64,000 nucleotides of DNA from assembly GCA_910585555.1 (NCBI GenBank), contig CAJUFU010000006.1:13036-77035 (forward strand), read 5' to 3'. Below the pieces are notes generated by a model. It made no database searches. It was not told the DNA's origin and saw only the letters and a list, made by a program, of their open reading frames with translations. Both the position numbers and the translations under genes were made by a program. This document shows, in pieces, positions 17,510 through 25,841 of the stretch (positions within the stretch are counted from its first letter, which is position 1; the number at the start of each line of letters is the position of its first letter). Origin of the DNA: an uncultured Lachnospiraceae bacterium (GTDB lineage: Bacteria; Bacillota; Clostridia; Lachnospirales; Lachnospiraceae).

Positions 17510-18746
17510 GTGGTATCGGGTAGGAGAGGATATTCGTGACCAGGTACAGCGGGCGGTGGAGACCAGTGATTTTGCGAATCTTGGTAAAACCATAGGCGAT
17601 ACGGTAAACCGCGCGGTTGGAGATGTGAACCGGACTGTCGGCAGCATGGGTGACAGCATAAACCGGACAGTAGAGACTGTGGGTGATGCTGTCAACCGGG
17701 CTGTAACGGATGTGAATAACAGCATTGCGGCCATGGGGCCGGAAGGGACGGCCGCAAAGAGGTCCAAGTACCGCAAACCTAATATCCGCCCGGATGCCAG
17801 ATTGTTTGATAAACACCCCAAAGGGGAAATCGCAGGTATTGTGTGTATGGCGGTGGGATATAGTTCCATGGGAATCTTTGCCCTGATTCTGGCAGGACAT
17901 CTGCTCACGCACCTGCTGTACGGCGGGGCGATGGCGCCTCTGCTCATATCCGGTGTGATTTTTCTACTGGGGTTATTGATAGGCTCCTACGGTTCCCGCC
18001 TGAAGGGCAGGACCAACCGTTATCGAGTTTATGTGGATATGGTAAAAGAAAAGCTGTATTGTTCTATTCAGGATATGGCATCCAGAACCGGCCGCAGTGA
18101 GAGGTATATCCGGCGTGATTTAAAGAAAATGATGCGGCTTGGGATGTTCAAACAGGCTCATTTAGATCAGAAAGAAACCTGTCTGATTGCAAGCAATGAA
18201 ATGTACGAGCAGTATAAGCGCACGCAGAAGCATTATGAGGAGAGTCTGCAGAATGAAAAGCAGGCGGATGCAAAAGCCGGCCAGAAAGATGAAGCATATA
18301 AAATAAAAAACAGTGAGGCGGAGAATGTCATTGAAGAAGGGCGGGGATATATCCGTCTGATTCGCCAGTGTAACGATGAAATTCCGGGCGAGGAGATGTC
18401 GGACAAGCTGGACCGTCTGGAGGTGTTGGTTACGAGAATCTTTGCACGGGTGGAGAGCGAACCTCAGCTGGCGCCGGAACTGCGCAAGATGCTGCGTTTT
18501 TATCTGCCGACCACCAAGAAGCTTCTGGAGGCGTATCGTGATCTGGACAGGCAGCAGATTGAGGTGTCCAACATCGCACAGACAAAACGGGAAATTGAAG
18601 CGGCGGTGGATAACATCAATGAGGCCTTTGAGAAATTCTTAGATGATTTGTTCCGGGATAAAGCCTGGGATATCCAGTCGGATATCTCGGTGTTACATAC
18701 GATGTTGAAGCAGGATGGGTATTTGGAGAAAGATTTTGAGGCGTGA
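17496..18746 (+). CDS. xpaC: XpaC family protein (5-bromo-4-chloroindolyl phosphate hydrolysis family)
   Basis: This 416-residue protein starts with an amphipathic repeat-rich segment (residues 15-85, recurring GDTVNRAVGDVNRTVG-like units). Two membrane helices follow (about 115-165, IVCMAVGYSSMGIFALILAG and LISGVIFLLGLLIGSYG), then a cytoplasmic domain with a winged-helix-like stretch (IQDMASRTGRSERYIRRDLKKM) and a helical C-terminus matching XpaC. The family was named for hydrolysis of a phosphate dye in Bacillus, but its true role is unknown. XpaC is regularly next to TelA, as here. The start at 17496 lies inside the end of the upstream gene; a longer reading would read through DUF3048 out of frame. 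Confidence 0.8.
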   Translation: MDKNEWYRVGEDIRDQVQRAVETSDFANLGKTIGDTVNRAVGDVNRTVGSMGDSINRTVETVGDAVNRAVTDVNNSIAAMGPEGTAAKRSKYRKPNIRPDARLFDKHPKGEIAGIVCMAVGYSSMGIFALILAGHLLTHLLYGGAMAPLLISGVIFLLGLLIGSYGSRLKGRTNRYRVYVDMVKEKLYCSIQDMASRTGRSERYIRRDLKKMMRLGMFKQAHLDQKETCLIASNEMYEQYKRTQKHYEESLQNEKQADAKAGQKDEAYKIKNSEAENVIEEGRGYIRLIRQCNDEIPGEEMSDKLDRLEVLVTRIFARVESEPQLAPELRKMLRFYLPTTKKLLEAYRDLDRQQIEVSNIAQTKREIEAAVDNINEAFEKFLDDLFRDKAWDIQSDISVLHTMLKQDGYLEKDFEA

Positions 18747-18815
18747 GGGGATGTGCCGGAACGTTATGGACTAACCGGCGGGAGTGTTTGGTGAACACTT
18801 CGGAATGGAGGGGTT

Positions 18816-19958
18816 ATGAGCGAAGTTGATTTAAAGGGGACGGGAGTGCCCACCTTAGTGTTTGGAGAAGTGCTGGAAGAAAAAGAGCCGTTAGCGGAGA
18901 AAGAAACGTCAAAGAAGCTACAGCAGACACTGGACGATACCATATTAAGTGAAGAGGAAAAAAGACAGGTGGAGGAGTTTTGCAGACAGATCGATCTGCA
19001 TAATTCCACAGCTATCTTACAGTACGGCGTAGGAACCCAGAAAAAGATGGCGGACTTTTCCGGTGATGCGCTGGAGAATGTGAGGACCAAGGATTTGGGG
19101 GAAGTAGGAGAGATGCTTTCCAACGTGGTGGCACAGCTGCGGGATTTTGACGAGGAAGAAAAAGGTTTTTTGGGTATTTTCAAGAAGCCGGTTAACAAAT
19201 TGGAGAGTTTAAAGACAAAGTACAATAAAGCGGAGGTCAATGTCAATAAAATCTGTGAGGCGCTGGAGGGGCATCAGGTACAGCTTTTAAAGGATATTTC
19301 TATCCTGGATAAAATGTATGATTTAAATCTCACCTATTTTAAGGAACTGACCATGTATATCCTGGCGGGCAAGAAGAAACTGCAGGAGACGAGAGAGACA
19401 GAACTGCAGCAGGCTATTGAAAAGGCGCAGAGAAGCGGACTGGCGGAGGATGCGCAGGCAGCCAGGGACTTGGAGGCGTTGTGTGACAGATTTGAGAAGA
19501 AGCTGCACGATCTGGAACTGACCAGGATGGTGTCCGTGCAGACTGCACCTCAAATCAGGCTGGTGCAGAGCAGTGATACGATGATGGTGGAAAAGATACA
19601 GTCTACGATTGTGAATACCATTCCTTTATGGAAAAGCCAGATGGTACTGGCGCTGGGCGTAAGTCATGCCGAGCAGGCGGCGCGGGCACAGCGGGAAGTG
19701 TCGGATATGACCAATGAACTGCTCAAGAAAAATGCCGAGATGCTGAAAATGGCCACAGTGGAGAGTGCGAAGGAATCTGAGCGCGGCATTATCGATATGG
19801 AGACTTTGAAAAATACCAATGCCAGCCTGATTTCTACGCTGGATGAGGTGATGAGGATTCAGACGGAAGGCCGGGAGAAGAGAAGGGCCGCAGAGGTACA
19901 GATGCAGGCTATGGAGAATGAATTAAAGGAAAAATTATTGGAGATCAGCAGGCGTTAG
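18816..19958 (+). CDS. telA: TelA/YaaN family toxic-anion-resistance protein
   Basis: The 380-residue product is largely alpha-helical and coiled-coil (Glu, Lys and Gln-rich from residue 30 on). TelA family sequence is seen in TAILQYGVGTQKKMADFS, FKKPVNKLESLKTKYNKAE and VQTAPQIRLVQSSDTMMVEKIQS with NTIPLWKSQMVLALG. Members were linked to tellurite and antimicrobial peptide resistance, but the molecular action is unclear. It lies 69 bp downstream of xpaC, a pairing conserved in Bacillus (xpaC-yaaN), which suggests a shared envelope-stress role. GGAGGGG precedes the ATG. Confidence 0.9.
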   Translation: MSEVDLKGTGVPTLVFGEVLEEKEPLAEKETSKKLQQTLDDTILSEEEKRQVEEFCRQIDLHNSTAILQYGVGTQKKMADFSGDALENVRTKDLGEVGEMLSNVVAQLRDFDEEEKGFLGIFKKPVNKLESLKTKYNKAEVNVNKICEALEGHQVQLLKDISILDKMYDLNLTYFKELTMYILAGKKKLQETRETELQQAIEKAQRSGLAEDAQAARDLEALCDRFEKKLHDLELTRMVSVQTAPQIRLVQSSDTMMVEKIQSTIVNTIPLWKSQMVLALGVSHAEQAARAQREVSDMTNELLKKNAEMLKMATVESAKESERGIIDMETLKNTNASLISTLDEVMRIQTEGREKRRAAEVQMQAMENELKEKLLEISRR

Positions 19959-20019
19959 CAGTCTGTCTGGAGAAGGAAACGATTAGGTCAGGCTTGGATA
20001 TAGGGAAAAGGAAGCTTTT

Positions 20020-21021
20020 ATGAAATGGATGAAGTTCAGGATTAAGACAATTGTGGATGCGGAAGATATAATCATCAGCACCCTCTATGATATAGGTTTG
20101 GAAGGCGCACAGATTGAAGATAAGGTGCCGTTAACTGCCCTGGAAAAGGAGCAGATGTTTGTGGATATCCTGTCGGATGGGCCGGAGGATGACGGGATTG
20201 CTTATCTGAGCTTCTTTGTGGAGGAAAAGGAGGACGGCAGTCTGGTATTGAATGATATCCCCACAGATAAGGAAACAATCACAGAGCAGATTACGGAGGA
20301 GCTTAACGATCTCCGCTTGTTCATGGAGATTGGAGAGGGCACGATTTTTGTGACAGAGACGGAGGATATCGACTGGATAAATAATTGGAAGCAGTATTTC
20401 CACCAGTTTTATATTGATGATCTCTTGGTGATTCCGTCCTGGGAAGAAGTCAAAGAAGAGGATAAGGGCAAGAAGATATTACACATTGACCCGGGGACAG
20501 CCTTCGGGACAGGAATGCATGAGACCACGCAGCTTTGTATCCGTCAGATTAAGAAATACTTGACAAATCAGACAGAGCTTCTGGATGTGGGGACCGGCAG
20601 CGGTATCCTGGCAATCCTTGCGCTGATGTATGGCGCCAAACATGCGGTGGGTACGGATTTGGATCCCTGCGCGGTGGAAGCCGTGGCGCAGAATATGGAG
20701 GCAAATGGAATTCCCAAGGAGGCTTTCTGGATGACGATCGGTAATATTATTACGGATAAGAGCGTCCAGGATAAAGTGGGCTATAACTGTTATGACATTG
20801 TGGCAGCGAACATTCTGGCAGATGTGCTGGTGCCGCTTACTCCGGTTATCGTACAGCATCTGAAAGCAGGCGGCATCTATATTACTTCCGGTATCATTGA
20901 TACGAAGGAGCAGACGGTGTGGGACGCCATGGAGGCGGCAGGACTTACCGTGATTGAGGTGACTTATCAGGGTGAGTGGGTATCAGTGACGGCACGCAAA
21001 GAGCAGCGGGAAGAGATTTAA
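20020..21021 (+). CDS. prmA: Ribosomal protein L11 methyltransferase
   Basis: PrmA uses S-adenosylmethionine to methylate ribosomal protein L11. The 333-residue protein has the N-terminal substrate domain (MKWMKFRIKTIVDAEDIIIS), the linker WINNWKQYFHQF, and the methyltransferase domain with DPGTAFGTGMHETTQLC and the SAM motif LLDVGTGSGILAI near residue 190. The catalytic-site strand DIVAANILADVL follows. AAGGAAG precedes the start. It opens a run of translation-related genes (prmA, rsmE). Confidence 0.95.
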   Translation: MKWMKFRIKTIVDAEDIIISTLYDIGLEGAQIEDKVPLTALEKEQMFVDILSDGPEDDGIAYLSFFVEEKEDGSLVLNDIPTDKETITEQITEELNDLRLFMEIGEGTIFVTETEDIDWINNWKQYFHQFYIDDLLVIPSWEEVKEEDKGKKILHIDPGTAFGTGMHETTQLCIRQIKKYLTNQTELLDVGTGSGILAILALMYGAKHAVGTDLDPCAVEAVAQNMEANGIPKEAFWMTIGNIITDKSVQDKVGYNCYDIVAANILADVLVPLTPVIVQHLKAGGIYITSGIIDTKEQTVWDAMEAAGLTVIEVTYQGEWVSVTARKEQREEI

Positions 21022-21048
21022 ATTGAAATTTTCAATTGCGAGATTTTT

Positions 21049-21609
21049 ATGCGCAAAATGCAGCGCAGAAATGATATAAATATGAAAAAAACAACAGAAA
21101 AACAGACTATAAAATTATTGAGATATTCTGCAGGCATCCTGGCGCTCGTCTGGATGTGTGTTATTTTTGCATTTTCGGCGCAGAACAATGAGGAGTCCAG
21201 CGCGGTGAGCGAGAGCTTAAGCTTCCGCATGGTCAGTTCTACAGGACATTTTTTTCACTGGAATTTAGACGAAGGGCAGCTGCGGGAGATTGCCGATACC
21301 ATTGAATATTTTGTCAGAAAAGTGGCACATATGTCAGAGTTTGCCATCTTGTCGATTCTTTTATTTATCTGGCTTGGACTGTGGGAGATGTCCCTCTTTC
21401 GCAGGGGAACGACGGCGTTTTTGGCAACGTCGCTCTATGCCGCCAGCGATGAATTCCATCAATTGTTTGTTCCTGGGAGAGCGGGACTGGTCAGTGACGC
21501 GCTGATTGACAGTTTGGGGGCTTTACTTGGCGTTATCGTCTTTATACTGCTTGTCAAACTGGCGCAGGTATTAAAGAGTAGAAAGCAAAAGCGTAAGGCG
21601 CAGAGTTAG
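21049..21609 (+). CDS. VanZ-like membrane protein
   Basis: This 186-residue protein has four predicted membrane helices (near residues 27-44, 90-110, 122-138 and 155-172) and the VanZ-like signature: an N-terminal FAFSAQNNEESS, a central KVAHMSEFAILSILLF, and ASDEFHQLFVPGRAGLVSDALID. VanZ gives low-level teicoplanin resistance in some enterococci, but most homologues have unknown roles. Neither possible ATG (21049 or 21082, MKKTTEK) has a strong ribosome site; the shorter 175-residue form is equally plausible. It sits between prmA and rsmE. Confidence 0.8.
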   Translation: MRKMQRRNDINMKKTTEKQTIKLLRYSAGILALVWMCVIFAFSAQNNEESSAVSESLSFRMVSSTGHFFHWNLDEGQLREIADTIEYFVRKVAHMSEFAILSILLFIWLGLWEMSLFRRGTTAFLATSLYAASDEFHQLFVPGRAGLVSDALIDSLGALLGVIVFILLVKLAQVLKSRKQKRKAQS

Positions 21610-21624
21610 GATGGGAGTTACGGT

Positions 21625-22365
21625 ATGTACCAATTCTTTGTAGAACCATCGCAGATACAGGATAAGAAAATTATCATTACCGGCAGTGATGTGAATCATA
21701 TCAAGAATGTCCTTCGTATGAAACCCGGCGAGGAGATTGCCGTGAGTAATGGAATCGATGGCAGGGAATATCGTTGTGGAATAGAAGCGTTTGCGGAGGA
21801 TACAGTCGTCTGTACCCTCCGTTTTATCAAGGAGGAAGGCGTGGAGCTTCCCTCTCCAATCTATCTTTTTCAGGCGCTTCCCAAGGCCGATAAGATGGAG
21901 CTGATCGTTCAGAAGGCAGTGGAGCTGGGGGTGCATGAGATTATTCCGGTGGCGGCGAAGCGCTGTGTGGTGAAACTGGACGAGAAGAAGGCGGCGGGCA
22001 AGGCGAGTAGATGGCAGGGAATTGCAGAGGCCGCGGCCAAGCAGAGTAAGCGGGGTGTGATACCTGTAGTGCGTTCTCCCCTCTCCTTTCAGGAGGCGGT
22101 GAACCTTGCCGGAGATATGGATGTGAGATTGATTCCCTATGAGCTGGCGGAAGATATGGCACATACCAGATCCGTGATAGAGGCGGTTAAGCCGGGGCAG
22201 AGCATCGCCGTTTTTATCGGCCCGGAGGGCGGGTTTGAGGAGAGGGAGATTCAGACAGCCATATCTGCAGGGATAGAGCCTGTCACATTGGGGAAACGGA
22301 TTCTCAGGACGGAAACGGCAGGTCTTACGGTATTGTCCTGGCTGATGTATCACCTTGAGGGATAG
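21625..22365 (+). CDS. rsmE: 16S rRNA (uracil-1498-N3)-methyltransferase
   Basis: RsmE methylates U1498 of 16S rRNA. The 246-residue protein shows the PUA-like N-terminus (YQFFVEPSQIQDKKIIITG, VNHIKNVLRMKPGE) and the SPOUT knot with QALPKADKMELIVQKAVELG, IGPEGGFEEREI and LGKRILRTETAGL, which bind SAM. GGGAG precedes the ATG. It is 15 bp after the VanZ-like gene. Directly after its stop the same frame continues open for 48 codons without a start, a gene remnant described separately. Confidence 0.95.
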   Translation: MYQFFVEPSQIQDKKIIITGSDVNHIKNVLRMKPGEEIAVSNGIDGREYRCGIEAFAEDTVVCTLRFIKEEGVELPSPIYLFQALPKADKMELIVQKAVELGVHEIIPVAAKRCVVKLDEKKAAGKASRWQGIAEAAAKQSKRGVIPVVRSPLSFQEAVNLAGDMDVRLIPYELAEDMAHTRSVIEAVKPGQSIAVFIGPEGGFEEREIQTAISAGIEPVTLGKRILRTETAGLTVLSWLMYHLEG

Positions 22366-22512
22366 AAAGAATACATTAAGGTCTGGCAAAAGCACTATGA
22401 TAATGAACTGTATCGATTTGTGCAAAAAGAAGTCGATGCTGCTATCAATGAATTAGAAAAAGTTGAGTATTATACAGATCTTGCAAAATGCCAATTTACA
22501 AGTATCAGATAA
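22366..22512 (+). pseudogene. C-terminal remnant of an unknown gene
   Basis: After the rsmE stop the frame stays open for 48 codons and ends at TAA 22510-22512, with no usable start. The translation contains KVWQKHYDNELYRFVQKEV and EYYTDLAKCQFTSIR, a soluble, helical-looking charged sequence unlike RsmE. I do not recognise the family. It is most simply the tail of a gene whose 5' part was lost when the neighbouring accessory gene inserted, but a chance open frame cannot be ruled out. Confidence 0.4.
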
Positions 22513-22549
22513 ATAGGTGGTGACATAAGAACATAAAGGTGGTATCATA

Positions 22550-24262
22550 ATGCCGTATTTTGAATATAGAAAATTTGATGAAAACATTGAATATTACGAA
22601 ATCCTAGAAACGCTCATGCAGCGTTGGGAATATGAGATTGTTGAATTTAAAGAAGCCAAAGGCAGTTATGATACAGACAAAATCGGTAGATATTTTTCTG
22701 CGATCAGTAACGAAGCAAATCTGCGTCAGCAACAATATGGCTGGCTTATTTTTGGAGTTGGAGAACAGGCTAAGGAAAAACAGGTAGTCGGAACTTCCTT
22801 CAAAAAGGGCGATAAAAGTATCCTAGAACGCTTCAAATATGAAATATCCAGAGATACTGCCAATGGCATGACTTTTTATGATATTATCGAAATATTTCCA
22901 ACTGTTAATGGAAAAGAGCATCGTGTACTTATGTTCAAAATTCCAGCGGCAGCAACAGGCATACCCACGGATTGGAAAACAAATTATTATGAGCGCGCCG
23001 GAGAGAGCCTTGTGCCATTAAAGCAGTATAAGATAGACGCAATTCGTTCGCAGGAGCGCAGGGATTGGTCAAAACAAGTGTTGGAACAGGCAGGAATAGA
23101 GCATTTAGACAAAGATGCGATTGTTTTAGCAAGAGAGAAGTACAAGGGAAAAATGAATCAGGAACATATCTTTAAAGAAGTGGATGCCATGAGCGATGAG
23201 CAGTTTTTGACAAAGATCAAGCTCATGATAGGTGGCAAAATCACACATGCAGGAATGCTTTTGCTAGGCAATTCCGATTATGATTATATGTTCCAGTCTG
23301 CACCGAGTATTATGTGGAGATTATACGGCGCTGATAATATGGACAGGGATTATGCCATTTTCAAAATCCCGTTTATCAATGTGGTAGATAAGGTGTTTGC
23401 AAAGGTAAGGAATCTGACCTATAGGTATATGCCGAATCAGATGACGTTGTTTCCGATGGAAACGGAACAATATGATGGCTGGCTGATGCGCGAGCTGCTC
23501 AATAATTGTATTGCTCATACAAATTATCAGTTAGGCGGCAGGATTTATGTCAATGAATTTGAGGACAGACTCAAATTTACCAATCCGGGCGATTTTATTC
23601 CGCAGAAAATTGAGCATGTTTTGGAAGCAAGTTATAGCCCTCCATTTTATAGGAATCAACTGTTGGCGGAATCTATGGCGGCGTTTCATATGATTGATAC
23701 CGCAACGTTGGGAATCCGTCGGGCATACAACATTCAGAAAGCAAAATATTTTCCTATGCCGGATTATAATGTCTCTTCCGGAACACAGGTTGAAGTGACA
23801 ATTTATGGAAAAACGCTGAATGACAGCTATATGCATATACTATATGATCATCAAGACTTAGATTTACAGACTGTATTTTTGCTTGACCGGATACAGAAAG
23901 GCTTGCCGGTAGAAAAAGAAGATGTAGACAGATTGCGCGGTCAGAAGTTAGTAGAGGGCAGGATGACGAGTTTGTATCTGTCAGCATCAGCGGCTAAGAG
24001 CATTGATGAAAGTACAAACTACATTAAAAATAAGGGGTTTGATGATAAGTATTATAAGGACTTGATTGTTGAATATCTGAAACAGTATAAGAAAGCCAGA
24101 AAGAAAGATATACGGGAGTTGCTATGGGATAAGCTGCCAAATGTTTTGAGTGGTGTCCAAAAAGAAAATAAAATTCACAACTTGCTTGCCTCATTGAAGA
24201 GGCAGGGAATTATTGGCAAGGATTCCGAAAACCAACAGCAATCCAATTGGGTATTAAAGTAA
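22550..24262 (+). CDS. AlbA_2 (Schlafen-type) domain and C-terminal HATPase-like protein
   Basis: The 570-residue protein has an N-terminal AlbA_2 domain (about residues 20-150: EYEIVEFKEAKGSYD, FSAISNEANLRQQQYGWLIFGV). A middle segment follows, then a HATPase_c_4-like region near residues 305-345 (MRELLNNCIAHTNYQLGGRI, FTNPGDFIP), and the C-terminus looks like a winged helix (YKKARKKDIRELLWDKL). Such proteins are usually annotated as putative transcriptional regulators or RecG-like ATP-binding proteins; function is not established and some AlbA_2 proteins occur near defence genes. AT-rich codon use, the upstream gene fragment and the downstream repeats suggest acquisition between rsmE and the cysteine desulfurase gene. 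AGGTGG precedes the ATG. Confidence 0.8.
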   Translation: MPYFEYRKFDENIEYYEILETLMQRWEYEIVEFKEAKGSYDTDKIGRYFSAISNEANLRQQQYGWLIFGVGEQAKEKQVVGTSFKKGDKSILERFKYEISRDTANGMTFYDIIEIFPTVNGKEHRVLMFKIPAAATGIPTDWKTNYYERAGESLVPLKQYKIDAIRSQERRDWSKQVLEQAGIEHLDKDAIVLAREKYKGKMNQEHIFKEVDAMSDEQFLTKIKLMIGGKITHAGMLLLGNSDYDYMFQSAPSIMWRLYGADNMDRDYAIFKIPFINVVDKVFAKVRNLTYRYMPNQMTLFPMETEQYDGWLMRELLNNCIAHTNYQLGGRIYVNEFEDRLKFTNPGDFIPQKIEHVLEASYSPPFYRNQLLAESMAAFHMIDTATLGIRRAYNIQKAKYFPMPDYNVSSGTQVEVTIYGKTLNDSYMHILYDHQDLDLQTVFLLDRIQKGLPVEKEDVDRLRGQKLVEGRMTSLYLSASAAKSIDESTNYIKNKGFDDKYYKDLIVEYLKQYKKARKKDIRELLWDKLPNVLSGVQKENKIHNLLASLKRQGIIGKDSENQQQSNWVLK

Positions 24263-24263
24263 T

Positions 24264-24325
24264 ATCTTGGGTAATTTGAAATTTATCCAAGGTTTACCCA
24301 AGATTTACCCAAGGTTATCCAAGCC
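24264..24325. repeat. Short tandem repeats with an inverted copy after the AlbA_2 gene
   Basis: Four imperfect 10-11 bp units of the type TTTA(T/C)CCAAG(G/A) follow each other at 24282-24323. An inverted copy, ATCTTGGGTAA (24264-24274), can pair with TTACCCAAGAT (24294-24304). It may form a hairpin, but without a T tract it is not a clear terminator. Confidence 0.6.
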
Positions 24326-24392
24326 TGTGCTTCTAACAGATGGGGAACATGTCATGAAAAAGCAGCAGCATGTGACCTTCCTGTAAAACACA

Positions 24393-24452
24393 CATACTAT
24401 AAGTATATAAGTATGGAGAGAAGAATATTCCTAAATTTTGTCTAAGACAAAA
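24393..24452. promoter_or_regulatory. Two palindromes upstream of the cysteine desulfurase gene
   Basis: CATACT...AGTATG (24393-24415, 23 bp overall, with AT-rich centre) and the perfect TTTTGTC-TAA-GACAAAA (24436-24452) lie 40-100 bp before the gene. They are candidate operators; the binding protein is unknown. Confidence 0.4.
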
Positions 24453-24493
24453 CTTCCGTAGAATATGAAATTTGAGAGAAAGGAATGGCGAAA

Positions 24494-25648
24494 ATGGAAG
24501 TGTATTTGGATAATTCTGCGACCACCAGATGCTTTGACGAGGTTGCGCAGCTGACGCATAAAATCTTGTGTGAACACTACGGTAATCCTTCCAGTATGCA
24601 CCATAAGGGAGTGGAAGCGGAACGGTACGTAAGAGATGCCAGAGAGACACTCGCGAAGATTTTAAAAGTTAACGAGAAGGAGATATTGTTTACCTCCGGG
24701 GGAACAGAATCGGATAATATAGCATTGGTCGGTACAGCGATGGCTAATCACAGAAGAGGACGCCATCTGATCACCACGCAGATAGAGCATCCGGCAGTCT
24801 TACAGCCCATGGCTTATCTGCAGAATCAGGGCTTTGAGGTGACTTATCTTCCGGTGGATAAAGAAGGCCGGATTCGATTGTCTGACCTTGAACAGGCCAT
24901 AAGGCCGGACACCATTCTTGTGTCCATCATGCATACCAACAATGAGATAGGCAGTCTGCAGCCTATTGCGGAAGCTGGCGAGCTGATCAAGAAATGTAAT
25001 CCGCAGACATTGTTTCATGTGGATGCGGTACAGGGTTTTGGTAAGTTCTATATTTACCCCAAGAAGATGCAGATTGATATGTTATCGGTCAGCGCCCATA
25101 AGATTCACGGTCCCAAAGGAGTTGGATTCCTTTATCTGCGGGAGGGCGCTAAGGTGAATCCCATCATGTATGGCGGCGGGCAGCAGAAGGGTATGCGTTC
25201 CGGTACGGAGAATGTGGCGGGAAGCGCCGGTATGGCCCTGGCGGCAGAGATGGTCTATAAAGAGTTGAACCGCGATATGGAAAAGATGTATGGACTGCGC
25301 AAGAGATTGATAGATGGTGTCAGGCAGATCGATAATGTGAAGGTGAACGGTTGTCCTGACCGGGAAGGTGCCGCTCATATTGTGAGCCTTTCCGTGCGGG
25401 GTGTGCGCAGTGAGGTCCTTTTACATGCGTTGGAAGAGCGGGGTATTTATGTGTCGGCGGGAAGTGCCTGTGCCGCCCATAAGCCGCAGCCTTCTGCTAC
25501 TCTTCGAGCAATCGGTGTGGAGAAGGAATTGTTAGAATCCACAATTCGATTTAGTCTCTCCGTATTTACCACCAGAGAAGAAATCGAATATACAGTGCAG
25601 GCTCTATGTGAGATGGTGCCCATGCTGAGAAGATATACAAGGCATTAA
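24494..25648 (+). CDS. Cysteine desulfurase (NifS/IscS family)
   Basis: This PLP enzyme takes sulfur from cysteine as a persulfide for tRNA thiolation and iron-sulfur clusters. The 384-residue protein begins EVYLDNSATTRCFDEV and shows FTSGGTESDNIAL, the PLP aspartate region FHVDAVQGFGK, the Schiff-base lysine in SVSAHKIHGPKGVGF near residue 200, and the mobile-loop cysteine in SAGSACAAHK near residue 325. The start at 24494 lies 9 nt after AAAGGA; an ATG at 24485 touches that site. ThiI follows 193 bp downstream, so the likely job is to feed sulfur for 4-thiouridine in tRNA. Confidence 0.93.
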   Translation: MEVYLDNSATTRCFDEVAQLTHKILCEHYGNPSSMHHKGVEAERYVRDARETLAKILKVNEKEILFTSGGTESDNIALVGTAMANHRRGRHLITTQIEHPAVLQPMAYLQNQGFEVTYLPVDKEGRIRLSDLEQAIRPDTILVSIMHTNNEIGSLQPIAEAGELIKKCNPQTLFHVDAVQGFGKFYIYPKKMQIDMLSVSAHKIHGPKGVGFLYLREGAKVNPIMYGGGQQKGMRSGTENVAGSAGMALAAEMVYKELNRDMEKMYGLRKRLIDGVRQIDNVKVNGCPDREGAAHIVSLSVRGVRSEVLLHALEERGIYVSAGSACAAHKPQPSATLRAIGVEKELLESTIRFSLSVFTTREEIEYTVQALCEMVPMLRRYTRH

Positions 25649-25700
25649 CAGGAAGATGTAACAGGAAGACTCTGGAAATACGGACTGTTGCAGCAACGTA

Positions 25701-25745
25701 TAGACGGCGGGACGGCAGCAGAAAATCTGCTTGTACCGCTGTCTA
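25701..25745 (+). ncRNA. Structured intergenic RNA segment before thiI (unassigned)
   Basis: In the 193-bp gap between the desulfurase and thiI genes, TAGACGGCGG (25701-25710) pairs with CCGCTGTCTA (25736-25745), one G-U, with a second stem GCAGA/TCTGC inside. The sequence is GC-richer than its surroundings. It matches no riboswitch that I can recognise and could be only an mRNA leader hairpin. Confidence 0.3.
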
Positions 25746-25841
25746 TGTGAGGGCGGGTAATAGAAAACGGCTGCCTTGCCATGGACAGGCCATCATGATA
25801 GGATAAGGCATGAAAGAATAAAATGAGGGATGGGAGATACC

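Noticed and set aside
16643..17947. 434-codon minus-strand frame across the DUF3048 and xpaC genes
   Set aside because: It spans two well-supported genes on the other strand, and its translation is rich in His/Ile/Thr without a known domain.
24282..24323. Tandem TTTACCCAAGG units considered as a CRISPR array
   Set aside because: Units are about 11 bp with no spacers and no cas genes nearby; they are simple tandem repeats.
25649..25841. T-box or known riboswitch before thiI
   Set aside because: No T-box sequence (TGGNACCGCG-like) and no known aptamer core or terminator could be recognised.
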